Assembly (NCBI RefSeq): GCF_000016645.1
Contig: NC_009441.1
Location: 2,232,001-2,296,000 of the forward strand
Length of the DNA stretch: 64,000 nt
Reading direction: 5' to 3'
Source: Flavobacterium johnsoniae UW101
GTDB taxonomy: Bacteria > Bacteroidota > Bacteroidia > Flavobacteriales > Flavobacteriaceae
Shown here: piece after piece, positions 63,565 to 64,000 of the stretch
Layout of the letters: each line of letters begins with the position of its first letter
How positions within the stretch are numbered: position 1 is the first letter of the stretch
Notes under the pieces: generated by a model
What the model saw: only the letters and a program-made list of their open reading frames with translations
Told to the model about the DNA's origin: nothing
Databases searched by the model: none
Translations under genes and position numbers: made by a program

Positions 63565-64000
63565 ATGTCAAAACGAATTCTACTTATAATAGCTGTCGTA
63601 ATCTTCGGTAGCTTTAATGGCTTTTCAAACGGAATTATTCAAAAAGATTCTTCAAAACCGAAAACTATTTCATTCAAAATAAAACTGAAATCGGCTGATA
63701 AGGTAAAAATTGCCGTTTCTCCTTTAAAATACAACAAACATTTGGCGTATAGTTTTACGCTTGACGATGGCTACAGATCGGCTTATTTAACTGCGTTCCC
63801 ATTATTAAATGGAGGAAAAATCAGTAATCCATCCATTAACGAATGGAAAATTGATCAAGGTGGAGACGGAACAGTTTCAGAAGGACTTTTTTATTCGGAC
63901 GGAATGGGAAATAAAATTCCGTTTAAATTGGCATTAGCGATCAATGGAGGTTCAATTCGTGATTTGCCTGAAAATCGCGGACATCTTTCTTGGTCAGAAA
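63565..64000 (+). CDS. Polysaccharide deacetylase-like protein, N-terminal part
   Basis: The frame is open at the right edge. The ATG at 63565 begins a signal peptide (LLIIAVVIFGSFNGFS), then the motif YSFTLDDGYRSAYL near residue 66, matching the first NodB-type metal-site motif (TFDDG). It should be an exported carbohydrate de-N-acetylase or relative; His residues of the second motif lie outside the window. A near-match -7 box TACTTTTA is at 63532-63539. Product call is tentative because of truncation. Confidence 0.65.
   Translation, partial: MSKRILLIIAVVIFGSFNGFSNGIIQKDSSKPKTISFKIKLKSADKVKIAVSPLKYNKHLAYSFTLDDGYRSAYLTAFPLLNGGKISNPSINEWKIDQGGDGTVSEGLFYSDGMGNKIPFKLALAINGGSIRDLPENRGHLSWSE

Noticed and set aside
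1..64000. CRISPR arrays, insertion sequences or prophage genes
   Set aside because: I saw no regularly spaced repeats, transposase, terminase or cas genes; the repeats present are short palindromic intergenic units.

Overview
The window looks like an AT-rich chromosomal segment from a Flavobacterium-type bacterium (Bacteroidetes). Supporting signs are the rpoB, rpoC and EF-Tu sequence style, the near absence of Shine-Dalgarno sequences, promoter -7 boxes of the form TAnnTTTG in front of many genes, Bacteroidetes-type families (DUF2851, DUF3467, CarboxypepD_reg-like proteins, SusR/LacI-like palindrome), and dispersed palindromic intergenic repeats including two Flavo-1-like RNA elements. Nothing shows a plasmid, prophage, insertion sequence or CRISPR array.

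Layout. 1-6.4 kb: end of a DUF2851 gene, a PspC-like membrane protein, an amino acid permease, a helix-hairpin-helix protein, acyl-CoA dehydrogenase, ribosomal protein S21, a XerC-type recombinase and a ribosome hibernation factor. 6.4-20.2 kb: the classic translation/transcription block tRNA-Thr, tRNA-Tyr, tRNA-Thr, tuf, tRNA-Trp, secE, nusG, rplK, rplA, rplJ, rplL, rpoB, rpoC and a DUF3467 gene. RpoB carries an unusual Cys at the position of the near-universal Arg (E. coli R143) beside the rifamycin pocket. 20.2-37.7 kb: a Cys-motif membrane protein, release factor RF3, a lipoprotein alpha-amylase, a PpiC-type chaperone, a MoxR ATPase, both aconitase types in tandem, a kelch protein, a LysM-NlpC/P60 hydrolase and a histidine kinase with a single-domain response regulator.

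38.0-42.6 kb: a tight five-gene minus-strand operon with four unrecognised proteins and a Ycf46-like AAA ATPase. This is the best candidate for an undescribed system. 42.6-44.2 kb: a Flavo-1-like RNA and a second amino acid permease. 44.4-50.6 kb: a DNA repair island (alkB, exonuclease III, a DnaQ-GIY-YIG fusion, umuC, umuD) transcribed away from a XRE-S24 repressor that has a LexA-type Ala-Gly cleavage site and Ser/Lys dyad, with overlapping divergent promoters. This may be a LexA-independent damage response.

50.8-63.4 kb: a PAP2 phosphatase and a complete potassium-import kdp locus on the minus strand. In transcription order it has a sigma-54 response regulator, a small protein, a tiny membrane peptide, kdpF, kdpA, kdpB, kdpC, a porin, a KdpD sensor domain without a kinase, and a separate HAMP-PAS histidine kinase. 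Almost every gap in this locus holds a different inverted repeat. The window ends inside a polysaccharide-deacetylase-like gene.
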